From assembly GCF_037055355.1 (NCBI RefSeq), contig NZ_CP146350.1:6471001-6535000 (forward strand): a stretch of DNA of 64,000 nt. The letters run 5' to 3'. The notes under the pieces are model-generated. The model was not told where the DNA came from and did no database searches. It saw only the letters and a list, made by a program, of their open reading frames with translations. This document shows positions 19,282-28,043 of this stretch, in pieces (the stretch's first letter is position 1; each line of letters begins with the position of its first letter). The stretch is from Streptomyces sp. DG1A-41 (GTDB lineage: Bacteria > Actinomycetota > Actinomycetes > Streptomycetales > Streptomycetaceae). A program made the position numbers and the translations under genes.

Positions 19282-19866
19282 ATGGGACACCGTGAGGATC
19301 TGCTCGAGGGCGCCAAGCGCTGCCTGCTGGCGAAGGGGTTCGTGCGCACGACCGCGCGCGACATCGTCAAGGAGTCGGGGACCAACCTGGCGTCGATCGG
19401 CTACCACTACGGCTCGAAGGACGCGCTGCTGGCGCGGGCGTACGTCGAGATGGTGGAGGGGATGTCCGACGCCTTCGAGGGCGGCGGTGAGCTGGGCGGG
19501 GAGCCGGGGTCGCTGGAGCGGTTCGCCGAGGTGTGGTCGAACATCATCGGGACCATGCGGGACCCCGGGTCGATGTGGCGGCTCAGCATGGAGATCGTGG
19601 CGATGGGCGACCAGCTGCCGAAGGTGCGGGAGCATCTCGCGCGGGCCCAGCGAGAAGGGGCGCGCGGCATCGTCACGCTCTTCCACGGCGGCAGCGAGGA
19701 CGACGTCCCCGAGGAGCGGGTGGACACCCTCGGCTACTTCTATCTGACCCTGATGATGGGGCTCATGGCGCAGTGGACCTTCGACCCGAAGAGCGCGCCC
19801 GAGGCCGGGCAGCTCGCCGAGGGGCTCCGCCAGGTGATCGAGGCCGCTACCGTTCCCAAAGGCTGA
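19282..19866 (+). CDS. TetR-family transcriptional repressor
   Basis: The 194-residue protein has an N-terminal helix-turn-helix: MGHREDLLEGAKRCLLAKGF, then TTARDIVKESG and SIGYHYGSKDALL. The C-terminal part is a ligand-binding helical domain. ATG 19282 gives the usual TetR length. ATG 19255, nine codons upstream in frame, is an alternative with a GGGACGG element before it. It probably controls the divergent DHA2 exporter through the dyad at 19201-19235. Confidence 0.85.
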   Translation: MGHREDLLEGAKRCLLAKGFVRTTARDIVKESGTNLASIGYHYGSKDALLARAYVEMVEGMSDAFEGGGELGGEPGSLERFAEVWSNIIGTMRDPGSMWRLSMEIVAMGDQLPKVREHLARAQREGARGIVTLFHGGSEDDVPEERVDTLGYFYLTLMMGLMAQWTFDPKSAPEAGQLAEGLRQVIEAATVPKG

Positions 19867-20072
19867 GCGGTAGTGAGTCCTGATGCCAGGCCCCGTGCGC
19901 AGCCGGATGCCCCGATCGGTGTTGGGCACCCTCGTCGCCCGGGTTCGCTCCGCGTCCGGCGCGCATGGATCGTGTCCGTGGTCCGGGAGTGCGGGGGCTG
20001 GTTTTCCTCACGCCCCCGCGCGCCCGGTCCGGCCTGGGCGGCCCGATGCCCGATGCACTCCCCAGTAACAGC

Positions 20073-20762
20073 TCACCACCCCGAAGTGGCGCCGACGCGC
20101 CCCTCGCGCATCTCGACGACCCGGTCCGCGAAGTGCCGTACGACCGCCCGGTCGTGGCAGATGAACAGGTAGCCCAGGCCCAGGTCGTCCTGGAGGTCGG
20201 CGAGCAGGTTCAGCACGCCCGCGCGTACCGACGGGTCGAGTGAGGACACCGGCTCGTCGAGCACGAGCAGCCGCGGGTCGGACGCCAGGGCGCGGGCGAT
20301 GCCGGCGCGCTGGCACTGGCCGCCGGAGAGCTCGTGCGGGTGCCGCTCGCCGTACGCGGGGTCCAGGCCCACCCGGTCGAGGAGTTCGGCGACCCGGGCC
20401 GGGCCGTCGGCGGGATGCCAGCGGCCCTGGACCTTCAGCGGTTCGGCGACGGCGTCGCGAATGCGGTGGCGGGGGCTCAGCGAGCCGTAGGGGTCCTGGA
20501 AGACGGGCTGCATACGGGGGCGCAGCGGGCGCAGCTCGCGTTCGGTGAGGGACGTCAACTCCCGGCCTTCGAAGTGGACTTCACCGCCGGCCGGGCGGCG
20601 CAGCTGGAGCACCGCCAGGGCCGTGGAGGACTTGCCGCAGCCGGACGGGCCGTTCAGGGCGAGCGTCTCGCCGGCGGCCAGGGTGAAGGAGACGCCGTCC
20701 ACGGCGGTGACCGGGCCGTAGCGGACGACCAGGTCGCGGACGTCGAGCAGGGCATCACTCAT
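20073..20762 (-). CDS. Peptide/nickel-type ABC transporter ATP-binding protein (DppF-like)
   Basis: The 229-residue ATPase has Walker A GPSGCGKSS, the signature ELSGGQCQRAGIARALA and Walker B LLVLDEPVSSLD. It powers import through the fused permease upstream in the operon. Its ATG overlaps the stop of the preceding ATPase gene (ATGA at 20759-20762), showing translational coupling. The protein is shorter than usual DppF because the C-terminal oligopeptide-transporter extension is missing. It is the last gene of the operon. The 206 bases beyond it hold nothing that I can identify. Confidence 0.87.
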   Translation of the reverse strand: MSDALLDVRDLVVRYGPVTAVDGVSFTLAAGETLALNGPSGCGKSSTALAVLQLRRPAGGEVHFEGRELTSLTERELRPLRPRMQPVFQDPYGSLSPRHRIRDAVAEPLKVQGRWHPADGPARVAELLDRVGLDPAYGERHPHELSGGQCQRAGIARALASDPRLLVLDEPVSSLDPSVRAGVLNLLADLQDDLGLGYLFICHDRAVVRHFADRVVEMREGRVGATSGW

Positions 20763-21724
20763 ACGGGTCGGAGCTCCTGGAGGAACAAGTCGGTGGCCGG
20801 GTGGGGAAGTTGCTCCCAGCGGTGGCAGGCGACCAGGCGTCCGGCGGCCTGCCGGGGCTCGGGCTCCGCGCTGTGGCAGGCGTCCGCGGCGAGCGGGCAG
20901 CGCGGGGCGAAGGCGCAGCCCGGCGGGAGTGTGCCCGGGGCAGGCGGGGTGCCGCCCAGGGCGGGGAGACGGCGACCCGTCGCGTTCTGCGGGAGGGACG
21001 CCAGAAGGCCGGCCGTGTAGGGGGCGCGGGGGCGGGCCAGCACTTCGTCCGCCGGGCCGAGTTCGGTGAGGCGCCCGGCGTACATGACCAGCACACGGTC
21101 GGCGTGCCCGCGTACGGCGTCCATGTCGTGCGTGACCAGGACGAGCGCGGCGCCGACCGCCTCCCGCTGCTCGGCGAGCAGCCGCAGCACCTGGTCGCGG
21201 CGCTCCTCGTCGAGGGCGGTGGTGGGCTCGTCGGCGACCACGACGTCCGGTTCGTTGATGGTGGCCATGGCGATCACCGCGCGCTGCCGCATCCCGCCGG
21301 AGTACTCGTGCGGATACGCCCGCGCCTTGCGTGCCGCGTCCGGGATGCCGACGCGGTCCAGGGCCGCGACCGCTCGGGCCCGGGCCTCCTTGCGGGAGAC
21401 CCCGGCCACCGACCGTACGGCGGCGGCGAGTTGGTCACCCACCCGGTGCACGGGTGACAGGGCCGACAGGGCGTCCTGCGGGACGAGGGCGATGCGGCGA
21501 CCCCGGTGGGCCGAGAGGTCCGGCAGGATCGTCCCGCTCGTCGTCGCGCCGCGCGGCAGCATGCCGAGGAGCGCGCGGGCCGTGAGGGACTTGCCCGCTC
21601 CGGACTCGCCGACGATCGCCAGCACTTCACGCGGGCGGACGTCGAAGGACAGGCCGCGCACGGCCTCGACCCCGTCGAAGGCGATCCGCAACTCGCGTAC
21701 CGACAGCAGTGCCTCAGACTCCAA
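20759..21724 (-). CDS. Peptide/nickel-type ABC transporter ATP-binding protein (DppD-like)
   Basis: The 321-residue ATPase has Walker A GESGAGKS, signature EYSGGMRQRAVIAMA and Walker B DVVVADEPTTALD. It keeps the C-terminal extension with clustered cysteines (PPGCAFAPRCPLAADAC) typical of oligopeptide/nickel ATPases. The start is TTG 21724. A strong AAGGAGA lies 6-7 bases upstream, inside the end of the permease gene, and gives an 11-base overlap. It pairs with the DppF-like subunit. Confidence 0.87.
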   Translation of the reverse strand: MESEALLSVRELRIAFDGVEAVRGLSFDVRPREVLAIVGESGAGKSLTARALLGMLPRGATTSGTILPDLSAHRGRRIALVPQDALSALSPVHRVGDQLAAAVRSVAGVSRKEARARAVAALDRVGIPDAARKARAYPHEYSGGMRQRAVIAMATINEPDVVVADEPTTALDEERRDQVLRLLAEQREAVGAALVLVTHDMDAVRGHADRVLVMYAGRLTELGPADEVLARPRAPYTAGLLASLPQNATGRRLPALGGTPPAPGTLPPGCAFAPRCPLAADACHSAEPEPRQAAGRLVACHRWEQLPHPATDLFLQELRPV

Positions 21725-23477
21725 CGGGGGTCTCCTTCCGGACCGGAGCCGGGGTGGCGCGCCGCACCCTCCGGCCCTGGGTGAGTGCCGCGCCCGACAC
21801 CGCGAGTCCCGCCAGCAGGGCCAGCGCCACCGCCGGGGCCAGGGCCGCCCACGGGGCGCGTTCCACATAGGCGCGGGACTCGTCGAGCAGCAGACCCCAC
21901 TCGGGGGCGGGCGGCTGGGCGCCGAGGCCCAGGAAGCCCAGCGAGGCCAGGGCCAGGGCGATGCCCGGCAGGCGCAGCAGGGCGTGGCGGGCGACCGGGG
22001 CGGCCACCGACGGCAGGACGTGCCGGGTGAGGATCCAGAACGGGCTCGCCCCGATGGCCCGTTGGGCGGTCAGGAAGGCCGACGCGCGCACCTCCTGCAC
22101 CAGTGCCGCCGCGTGCGCGGACAGGGCCGGCCAGGAGATCAGCGCGACCGCGAGGGCCGCGCCGCCGGTGCCGGGGCCGACGGCCGCCGCGACCAGGATG
22201 CCGACGATCACCGGGGGCAGGGCGTTGGCGATGTCCGCCGCACCCTCCGCGATCCGGGGCAGGAAGCCCAGCGCGAGCGCGACCAGCAGGCTCAGCAGGC
22301 AGACCGCCGCCGCCGTGCCGACCGTGGAGGCGGCGCCGTGGCCGAGCCGGGCGAGCACGTCACGGCCGAGGCCGTCGGTCCCGAGCGGGTGCGCCCAGGA
22401 CGGTGCGGCCAGCCGAGCCGTGGTGTTCACGGCGTACGGGTCGCGCGACAGGCCCCAGCCGATGGTCACGGCGAGGACGGTGAACAGCGTCAACGGGATC
22501 GCGGGATGTGCGCGCACCGGCCGTGCCGGGGGCAGCGCCAACGAGGCGTCACGCAGGGCCGGGCCCAGCAGCCGCCGCCGTGCGAGCGCCGCCAGCGCGC
22601 CCGTGATCAGCCCGAGCGCGAGCAGCGCGAGCACCGAGCCCTGGAGCAGCGCCAAGTCCTGTGACTTGGCCGCGCCGAGCGCGGTACGGCCGATGCCCGG
22701 CACGGCGAAGACCGTCTCCACGGCGACCGCGCCACCGGTGAGCCCCACGGCGACCATCCCGAACTGCGGGACCAGCGGCGGCAGGACGCGTCGCAGCGCC
22801 GCCCCGGCGATCCGCGCCCGGCTCACCCCGGCGCCCCGCCACAGCTCCACCCACCGCTCGTCGAGCACGGCGGGCAACGCGTCCGCGACCAGACGGCCGA
22901 GCAGACCGCCGCCGGGGACGCCGAGGGCCACGGCGGGCAGGACCATGTTCTCCGGCCCCACCCAGCCCGACGTCGGCAGCCACCCCAGCCACACCCCGAA
23001 GACCAGCAGCGCGACCGTGGCCAGCAGAAACTCGGGTACGGCTGCCAGCATCGCGGCCCACGCCCCGGCCGAGGCCCGGCCCCGCACCAGCACCGGCGCG
23101 ACCAGCGTGCACGCCAGCAGCAGCGCCACGCCGAGCGAGGCGCCCATCAGCGCCAGCGACACCTGGAGCCCGGAGGCCACGGAAGGCAGGACCTCGGTGC
23201 CCGACACCCAGGACGTGCCGAGGTCGCCGCGCAGGAGGTCCGAGGCCCAGCCGCCCAGCAGGGACAGGGGTCCGGCGTCCAGACCGAGGTCCCGTCGTAC
23301 GGAGTCCAGGGCTTCCTCGGTCGGGTTCTGCTCGGCGGAGCGGGCCCGCAGCACGGCCAGTGCCGGGTCCCTGCCGGAGAGCCAGGGCAGCAGGCCGACG
23401 GCGGCCAGTACGGCGATCAGGCAGAACAGACGGGTCAGCGCTGCGGCACCGGCCAACCGCCGTATACGGCCCTTCAC
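21714..23477 (-). CDS. Fused ABC permease (DppB-like plus DppC-like in one chain)
   Basis: The 587-residue protein contains both permease domains normally made from separate genes. The N-terminal half (1-300) is DppB-like, with a SLRRDLGL-type periplasmic region and the EAA loop WRGAGVSRARIAGAALRRVL. The C-terminal half (305-570) is DppC-like, with HPLGTDGLGRDVLARL and the EAA loop AQRAIGASPFWILTRHVLP. About 11-12 membrane helices are expected. The start GTG 23477 overlaps the stop of the binding-protein gene (GTGA). Both coupling loops look intact. Confidence 0.85.
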   Translation of the reverse strand: MKGRIRRLAGAAALTRLFCLIAVLAAVGLLPWLSGRDPALAVLRARSAEQNPTEEALDSVRRDLGLDAGPLSLLGGWASDLLRGDLGTSWVSGTEVLPSVASGLQVSLALMGASLGVALLLACTLVAPVLVRGRASAGAWAAMLAAVPEFLLATVALLVFGVWLGWLPTSGWVGPENMVLPAVALGVPGGGLLGRLVADALPAVLDERWVELWRGAGVSRARIAGAALRRVLPPLVPQFGMVAVGLTGGAVAVETVFAVPGIGRTALGAAKSQDLALLQGSVLALLALGLITGALAALARRRLLGPALRDASLALPPARPVRAHPAIPLTLFTVLAVTIGWGLSRDPYAVNTTARLAAPSWAHPLGTDGLGRDVLARLGHGAASTVGTAAAVCLLSLLVALALGFLPRIAEGAADIANALPPVIVGILVAAAVGPGTGGAALAVALISWPALSAHAAALVQEVRASAFLTAQRAIGASPFWILTRHVLPSVAAPVARHALLRLPGIALALASLGFLGLGAQPPAPEWGLLLDESRAYVERAPWAALAPAVALALLAGLAVSGAALTQGRRVRRATPAPVRKETPVGV

Positions 23478-24967
23478 TTGACGTGAGTGTCCGCCGTGAC
23501 CAGCTCCCGCTCACGCGGGTCGTGGGCGGCGTCGACCACGTGGGCGGCGTCGCCCTGGATCACGCGTTCGTGCAGCATGGGCACGGCCGCGTCGGTGCCG
23601 AGTACGGCGGCCTCGGCGGCGATGACCGCGGCGCGGCGCGCGTCCCCCGCCCTGGTGTCGCCGGCCTTCTTCAGGGCCTTGTCCACGGCCGGGTCCGCGA
23701 GCTGGGAGATGTTGAAGGAGCCGTCGGAGGCGAAGTCGCTGTAGAGGTAGGCGGCCGGGTCGCCGGAGTCGAGGACGGTGGCGCGGGAGAGGATGAACGC
23801 GTCGAACGCGCCCGCCAGCGCGTCGGATTCGATGTTGGCGTACTCGCGGATGTCGAGCTTCACCTTGAAGCCGGCCTTCTGGAGCTGCTGTTGCAGCGCG
23901 GCGGCGACCTCGGGCAGCTCGGCGCGGTCGGTGAAGGTACCGATGGTGATCGTCTTGCCGGCCGGGCCGCCGGCCTTGGTCCGCTTCACCGGTTCCCGCA
24001 GTTCGGCCGCCCACGGAAGGGCAGGGCCGAGCAGCCCCTCGGCGACGTCGGCGCGCCCTTCGTACACGCCCTTCACGATCGATTCGGCGTCGATCGCCTC
24101 ACGGGCCGCCGCCCGCAGTGCGGCGTCCTTGAAGGCGCCCTTCTCGGTGTTGAGGTACAGGGTGTTGGTGCGTGGCATGGGCACCTCGGTGATCAGGTCC
24201 TGGTCCAGCACCGCCGCCTGCGACACGGGCACCGCCTCGACGATGTCGGCCTCGCCGCTGCGCAGGGCGGCGGCGCGGGCGGTGCCGTCCGGTACGAACC
24301 GCACGTCGATGCCAGGGGCCTCGGCCTTCTTCCCCCAGTAGCCGTCGTAGCGGTCGAGGACGGCGGAGGAGGTGCCGTTGACCTTCGTCAGCTCGAAGGG
24401 GCCGGTGCCCGCGCCGACGGGGCTGACGGTCTTCCCCTTGTAGGCCTTGGCGGCCAGGATCGACAGCTGCGGGGAGCTGAGCCGCTGCGGGACCAGGGGG
24501 TCCTCGGTGGCGGTGGTGACGGTGACCTTGTCGCCGTCGGCCTTCGCGGTCAGGTCCACGCCGTCGAGGATGCGGGGTTTGGGGGAGGCAGCGGCGGCCT
24601 TGGTGAGGGAGTTGACGACGGCTTCGGCGGTGAGCTTCGTCCCGTCGTGGAAGGTGACGCCGTCGCGCAGGGTGAAGGTCCAACTCCGGCCGGACTGGGT
24701 CCACTCGGTGGCCAGCGCCGGCTCGGCGTCACCGTCCGCGTCCAGTTTCACCAGGGTCTCCGCCGTCGACCAGCGCGACAGCTTGAAGGCGTCGTCCGAC
24801 AGCGGGGACAGCCCCGAGCGCGGTGGCTGCATCATCGCGACGCGTATGCGCTTGCCCCCTGCCCCGGAGTCGTCCGTGGCCGACTGCCCACCGGAGAAGC
24901 AGCCGGTGAGCAGGGCGGAGGCCGCGGTGACGGCGGTAAGGGGGATGAGTCGAGCGGGGACGCGCAC
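23474..24967 (-). CDS. Solute-binding lipoprotein of a peptide/nickel-type ABC importer
   Basis: The 497-residue SBP_bac_5 family protein starts at GTG 24967 with a lipoprotein signal ending ALLTGC (Cys23). Family features include the ETLVKLDADGDAEPALATEW block and FTLRDGVTFHDGTKLTAEAV. Members bind peptides, nickel chelates, haem, metallophores or sugars, so the ligand is open. It is the first gene of a four-gene overlapping operon. A Zur-like box 57 bases upstream suggests zinc control and hence a metal-related substrate. Confidence 0.87.
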   Translation of the reverse strand: MRVPARLIPLTAVTAASALLTGCFSGGQSATDDSGAGGKRIRVAMMQPPRSGLSPLSDDAFKLSRWSTAETLVKLDADGDAEPALATEWTQSGRSWTFTLRDGVTFHDGTKLTAEAVVNSLTKAAAASPKPRILDGVDLTAKADGDKVTVTTATEDPLVPQRLSSPQLSILAAKAYKGKTVSPVGAGTGPFELTKVNGTSSAVLDRYDGYWGKKAEAPGIDVRFVPDGTARAAALRSGEADIVEAVPVSQAAVLDQDLITEVPMPRTNTLYLNTEKGAFKDAALRAAAREAIDAESIVKGVYEGRADVAEGLLGPALPWAAELREPVKRTKAGGPAGKTITIGTFTDRAELPEVAAALQQQLQKAGFKVKLDIREYANIESDALAGAFDAFILSRATVLDSGDPAAYLYSDFASDGSFNISQLADPAVDKALKKAGDTRAGDARRAAVIAAEAAVLGTDAAVPMLHERVIQGDAAHVVDAAHDPRERELVTADTHVK

Positions 24968-25023
24968 GGGACACCTCGGTCAAGGCCTGGTAAATGGTTG
25001 AACGCGCCATGACCGTAGCATGA

Positions 25024-25038
25024 TGACAATCGTTTTCA
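25024..25038 (-). promoter_or_regulatory. Zur-like operator upstream of the ABC importer operon
   Basis: TGACAATCGTTTTCA matches 12 of 15 positions of the Streptomyces Zur palindrome TGAAAATGATTTTCA, and the outer arms TGA...TCA are intact. It lies 57 bases before the binding-protein GTG, where a repressor would block a promoter. Related Fur-family repressors use similar boxes, so Zur is the best but not the only candidate. Confidence 0.55.
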
Positions 25039-25099
25039 GAAGTGGGTCTGGAGGTCAGGGGGCGGGGCGGAGGTGCTTGCGCAGTGCCCAGGCGGCGAG

Positions 25100-26890
25100 T
25101 CACCCGGACGGCCCGATGTCCTGACCCTGTGCGAGCCGGGCCCCCTTCAACGCCATGTGCAGGAGCAGGCGGTCCTCGCCGTCGTCCAGGTCCAGGCCGG
25201 TGAGCTTCTCGATCCGGGACAGGCGGTAGTACAGGGTCTGGCGGTGGATGCCCAGCTCGGCGGCGGCCCGGGCGGCCTGGCCGGCGCAGTCGAGATAGAC
25301 CTCGGCGGTGCGGGCGAGCTCCTGGTGGACGGGGGTGAGCAGGGGGTGCACCGCGGGGTCGCGGGCCACCTCCGGCGGCAGCGCGGTGAGCAGCCGGAAC
25401 GGCCCGATCGACGCCCACAGGGCGACGGGCCCCAGCCGTGGCTCCGCCAGCGCGGCCCGCGCCGCCGCCGAGGCCTCCCACCAGGCCGTTCCCAGCTCGG
25501 CGAGGCCGGAACGGGGCGTCGCGAGGCCGGCGGCGGGACCGCCCGCTCCGCGTGGGGCGCTGCCGGCCGGGCCGGACGGTGGGGTGCCGGTCGGTCCGTG
25601 GGAAGGGCCTCCGGGTTGTCCGCTCCGGGCCCCGGCTGAGGCGCCGCGCGTGCTGCCGGCCGGTCCCGGACCGGGAGAGCCGCCCGCTCCGGACGAGGGA
25701 GTGCCGGTGACTGCCCTGCCCGAGGCGCCGCCAGCCGCTCCGCCCGAGGTGCTGCCGGTCGCTGCGCCTGAGACGTTGCCGGTCGTTCCGCTCGAGGTGC
25801 TGCCGGTCGCTGTGCCTGAGACGTTGCCGGTCGTTCCGCTCGAGGTGCTGCCGGTCGCTGTGCCTGAGACGTTGCCGGTCGTTCCGCCCGAGGTGCTGCC
25901 GGTCGCTGCGCCCGAGACGTTGCCGGTCGCTCTGCCCGAGGCGTTGCCGGTCGCTCCGCGTGAGGCGCCACTGGTCGTTCCGCCCGAGGCGTTGCCGGTC
26001 GCTCCGCGTGAGGTGGTGTCGGTCGCTGCGCCCGAGGCACCGGCAACCGCTGCGCGTGAGGCGCTGCCGGTCGCTGCGCGCGGCGTCGTGCCGGTCGCGG
26101 CCCGCACGGTGCTGCCGCCCGGCCCGCTTCCCCCGCCCGCCCGTTCCAGCAGGCGGGCTGCCGCTGTCGTCGCCGGAGTCAGGACGTCTGCCGAGCGCAG
26201 GCGGATCAGGACGGCCACGCACTGGGACGAGGCACCCCATGGCAGGGTGCACAGGGCTGTCGCGCCGGGCATCGTGCGGACCGAGGGGGCGTCGTCGGGA
26301 TCGGCCGTGGGCCAGGGGGCGACGCAGAGCACCGTGTGGAGGCCGTCGGCGCGAGGGCCGAGGGCGGTGCGGAGTTCCGCGATGGCCATGTCGCGCTGCC
26401 AGTCGCGGTCGGCGGTGAGGACGGCTCGCAGCTCGCGGCTGAGGTCGGCGCCGTGCTGGGCCTCGTCCGCGAGCAGCGCGCCGATCCGGGCCGTGACCTG
26501 CATGGCGGCGGACAGCTGGCGTTCGCTCGGGCCGGGATCGTCGTCCAGCAGCCAGATGTAGCCGTGGACCACGCCGCGGTGGCGGACGGGGAGACAGATC
26601 CGGCCCCGGTAGACGCCGGCCTCCGGTGTCGGCGGGATGCGGACCGGGCCCGTCGCCCGCGTGATGCCGAAGCCCTCGAACCACGCCCGGACGGCCGCCG
26701 TCGAGCGGCGGGTGAGGATCGAGCGGGTGCGCACCGGGTCCAGGGCCGACGGATCGAGGTCGCCCTCACTGTCGTACGCGCCGAAGGCGATCAGCTCGAA
26801 GTCCCGGTTCTCCAGCGTCGCGGGCGCCCCGAGCAGCTCCGAGATCTCGTCGACCAGCTCCTCGTAGTCACCCCTGTGTTCCGACGTCAT
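25100..26890 (-). CDS. PucR-family regulator of proline catabolism (PutR-like) with a repeat insert
   Basis: From ATG 26890 ([20 protein letters not shown]) the protein has 596 residues. The N-terminal half resembles PucR sensor domains. The C-terminus carries the PucR helix-turn-helix [20 protein letters not shown] followed by KLTGLDLDD. Between them, about residues 255-450, lies an abnormal Thr/Gly/Ser/Ala-rich region of 8-residue repeats of the type [16 protein letters not shown]. Relatives are roughly 400 residues, so the repeats explain the extra length. It is divergent from proline dehydrogenase, which fits the known Streptomyces PutR role as activator of that pathway. Confidence 0.8.
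   Translation of the reverse strand: MTSEHRGDYEELVDEISELLGAPATLENRDFELIAFGAYDSEGDLDPSALDPVRTRSILTRRSTAAVRAWFEGFGITRATGPVRIPPTPEAGVYRGRICLPVRHRGVVHGYIWLLDDDPGPSERQLSAAMQVTARIGALLADEAQHGADLSRELRAVLTADRDWQRDMAIAELRTALGPRADGLHTVLCVAPWPTADPDDAPSVRTMPGATALCTLPWGASSQCVAVLIRLRSADVLTPATTAAARLLERAGGGSGPGGSTVRAATGTTPRAATGSASRAAVAGASGAATDTTSRGATGNASGGTTSGASRGATGNASGRATGNVSGAATGSTSGGTTGNVSGTATGSTSSGTTGNVSGTATGSTSSGTTGNVSGAATGSTSGGAAGGASGRAVTGTPSSGAGGSPGPGPAGSTRGASAGARSGQPGGPSHGPTGTPPSGPAGSAPRGAGGPAAGLATPRSGLAELGTAWWEASAAARAALAEPRLGPVALWASIGPFRLLTALPPEVARDPAVHPLLTPVHQELARTAEVYLDCAGQAARAAAELGIHRQTLYYRLSRIEKLTGLDLDDGEDRLLLHMALKGARLAQGQDIGPSG
25690..26110. repeat. Degenerate 24/48-bp tandem repeats inside the PucR-like gene
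   Basis: The unit is about 24 bases, for example GTGCTGCCGGTCGCTGCGCC followed by TGAG. Pairs of units form 48-base blocks, and three blocks near 25750-25900 are almost identical. Units are multiples of three, so the reading frame is kept and the copies add 8 residues each. The array is likely to vary in copy number between strains. Confidence 0.85.
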
Positions 26891-27080
26891 CCGGGCATTG
26901 TCCCGCACTCCAGGGGTCCCTTCATACATCTGTCTGAGATCTGCGGCACGGATGCGTGACAGCTGTCGATGGCCGACGATCGGAGGGATCCTTAGGTTTC
27001 ACGGTGGTTCTCCGCGCCGTACCCGAAGCGTCATCCGCCCGGGGTCCGGCCATCCGTTGGTTGTGCTCTGGAGGTGCCCC

Positions 27081-28007
27081 GTGCTGGGTCCCGTGATTCT
27101 CGCCGCGTCGCGCAGCGACCGGATGCGACGCCTGGTTTCGGCGGCCCCGGTGACCAAACAGGTCGTCGACCGGTTCATCGCGGGCGAAGACGTCGACGAC
27201 GTCGTTCCGGTCATCCGGGAGCTCACCGAGCGGGGCCTGGAGCTGACGATGGACGTCGTCGGTGAGGACATCACCAACCCCGCCCAGGCCGCCGCCGCGC
27301 GGGACGCCTACCTGGAGCTGATCGACCGCCTGAAGCCGCTGGAGCTCGGCACCCGCGCCGAGATGTCGGTGAAGCTGTCGATGTTCGGGCAGGCGCTGGA
27401 CGGCGGCCACGAACTGGCCCTCGCCAACATCCGCCCGGTCGTCGAGGCCGCCGCCGAGATCGGCACCACGGTCACCCTGGACGCCGAGGACCACACCACC
27501 CTCGACTCGATGTTCGCCATCCACGAGGAGCTGCGGAAGGACTTCCCGCAGACCGGCTGCGTCATCCAGGCGTACCTGTTCCGCACCGAGGCCGACGCCC
27601 GCCGCCTCGCCGCGAACGGCAGCCGGGTGCGCCTGGTCAAGGGTGCGTACAAGGAGCCGGGCTCGGTCGCGTATCTGGACAAACACGAGATCGATCGGGC
27701 ATACGTTCGGATCCTTAGGGCGTTGATGGAGGGGGAGGGGTACCCGATGATCGGGTCCCACGACCCGCGCCTGATCGCCATCGGCCAGGAACTCGCCCAC
27801 CAGGCCGGGCGAAAGCTCGACGAGTACGAGTTCCAGATGCTCTACGGCATCCGCACCGAGGAGCACCTGCGACTGGCCGCCGAAGGCCACCGGATGCGCG
27901 TGTACACGGCCTACGGCACCGACTGGTACGGCTACTTCATGCGCCGACTCGCGGAGAAGCCGGCCAACCTGCGCTTCTTCGTGCGCAGCATGATCACCAA
28001 GGGCTGA
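27081..28007 (+). CDS. Proline dehydrogenase
   Basis: The 308-residue FAD enzyme oxidises L-proline to pyrroline-5-carboxylate. It has the family core VSVKLSM (here EMSVKLSMFGQ), LDAEDHTTLDSMFAIHEEL, the CVIQAYLFRTEADA strand, RLVKGAYKEP and the C-terminal EFQMLYGIRTEEH with a YGTDWYGYFMRRLAEKPAN end. The start GTG 27081 has GGAGG 7-11 bases upstream. It is the monofunctional type and is followed 36 bases later by P5C dehydrogenase. The divergent PutR-like gene probably regulates both. Confidence 0.93.
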   Translation: MLGPVILAASRSDRMRRLVSAAPVTKQVVDRFIAGEDVDDVVPVIRELTERGLELTMDVVGEDITNPAQAAAARDAYLELIDRLKPLELGTRAEMSVKLSMFGQALDGGHELALANIRPVVEAAAEIGTTVTLDAEDHTTLDSMFAIHEELRKDFPQTGCVIQAYLFRTEADARRLAANGSRVRLVKGAYKEPGSVAYLDKHEIDRAYVRILRALMEGEGYPMIGSHDPRLIAIGQELAHQAGRKLDEYEFQMLYGIRTEEHLRLAAEGHRMRVYTAYGTDWYGYFMRRLAEKPANLRFFVRSMITKG

Positions 28008-28043
28008 GACCGAAACACCGCTCAGTAAGGAGTTACGGAAAAC

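Noticed and set aside
25024..25038. The same box considered as an iron (DmdR/IdeR) or nickel (Nur) site
   Set aside because: The DmdR consensus TTAGGTTAGGCTAACCTAA and the Nur TTGCAA repeats do not fit. The TGA...TTTTCA pattern is closer to Zur.
25690..26110. Tandem repeats considered as a CRISPR array
   Set aside because: There are no unique spacers. The units are contiguous, in frame and translated within a regulator gene.
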